The translations under genes and the position numbers were made by a program. The notes beneath the pieces were generated by a model that did no database searches, was not told where the DNA came from, and saw nothing but the letters and a program-made list of their open reading frames with translations. From PXRE01 sp964435625 (GTDB taxonomy: Archaea; Halobacteriota; Halobacteria; Halobacteriales; PXRE01), in the NCBI GenBank assembly GCA_964435625.1, contig CAYTAG010000230.1:1-5431 (forward strand): a DNA stretch of 5,431 nt. Reading direction: 5' to 3'. Positions 5,349 through 5,431 of the stretch are shown piece by piece (the stretch's first letter is position 1; every line of letters starts with the position of its first letter).

Positions 5349-5431
5349 CGCGCGCGAGCAACGCGCGCGAGGGATGAGCGAAACGAGCGCCCTCGGCGCG
5401 AGTGAGCGAATCGGCTGGGGAGGCTGGTGGT
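5349..5431. repeat. GC-rich hairpin and low-complexity intergenic repeat
   Basis: An 8-base stem (5349-5356 with 5362-5369, CGCGCGCG arms, loop AGCAA) is followed by GAGCGAA-type words (TGAGCGAA at 5375-5382 and 5403-5410) and a GGCTGGGGAGGCTGG segment running to the window edge. I associate this style of sequence with dispersed intergenic repeats in haloarchaeal genomes, but that is recollection and not a search. No gene is supported here. Confidence 0.45.

Noticed and set aside
5374..5431. Plus-strand ATG frame leaving the right edge, a possible divergent gene
   Set aside because: Only 19 codons are visible, they are made of the repeated GAGCGAA and GGCTGG words, and there is no properly spaced ribosome site.
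1..5431. Mobile element, CRISPR array, tRNA or defence system
   Set aside because: No spaced array of direct repeats, transposase, terminal repeats or cloverleaf was seen. The window is a continuous ATP synthase operon.

Overview
The window holds most of an archaeal A-type (A1Ao) ATP synthase gene cluster, all on the minus strand. In transcription order it reads atpH, atpI, atpK, atpE, atpC, atpF and the first 50 codons of atpA, which runs off the left edge at base 1. The very high GC content, the strong preference for G or C at third codon positions, the acidic proteins (rich in Asp and Glu), the TATA-like boxes and the GGAGG/GGTGATC ribosome sites together point to a haloarchaeon (class Halobacteria). 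The genus cannot be fixed from this sequence.

Layout from right to left (5' to 3' of the operon). Bases 5257-5431 are non-coding. They hold a GC-rich hairpin and low-complexity repeats typical of haloarchaeal spacers, then a TATA-like box so close to atpH that the transcript is probably nearly leaderless. atpH (peripheral-stalk coiled coil) overlaps atpI (stator membrane subunit a/I) by 14 bases. A 226-base spacer then separates atpI from atpK. It carries an AT-rich promoter-like element, three spaced 9-base repeats and a perfect 14-base palindrome, so a second promoter before atpK is likely. atpK (proteolipid c subunit) is followed 21 bases later by atpE (peripheral stalk). atpE and atpC (central-stalk socket, d-like) overlap by ATGA. 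atpC and atpF are separated by 70 bases, and atpF and atpA overlap by ATGA.

Together the genes encode the membrane rotor ring (K), the stator a subunit (I), the peripheral stalks (E and H), the ring adaptor (C), the central-stalk regulatory subunit (F) and the start of the catalytic subunit (A). AtpB and AtpD, expected downstream, lie outside the window.

This is a conserved housekeeping operon, not a new system. The most interesting non-routine items are a 25-codon reading frame that fits exactly between atpC and atpF, with ATGA overlaps at both ends, and the structured promoter region in front of atpK.
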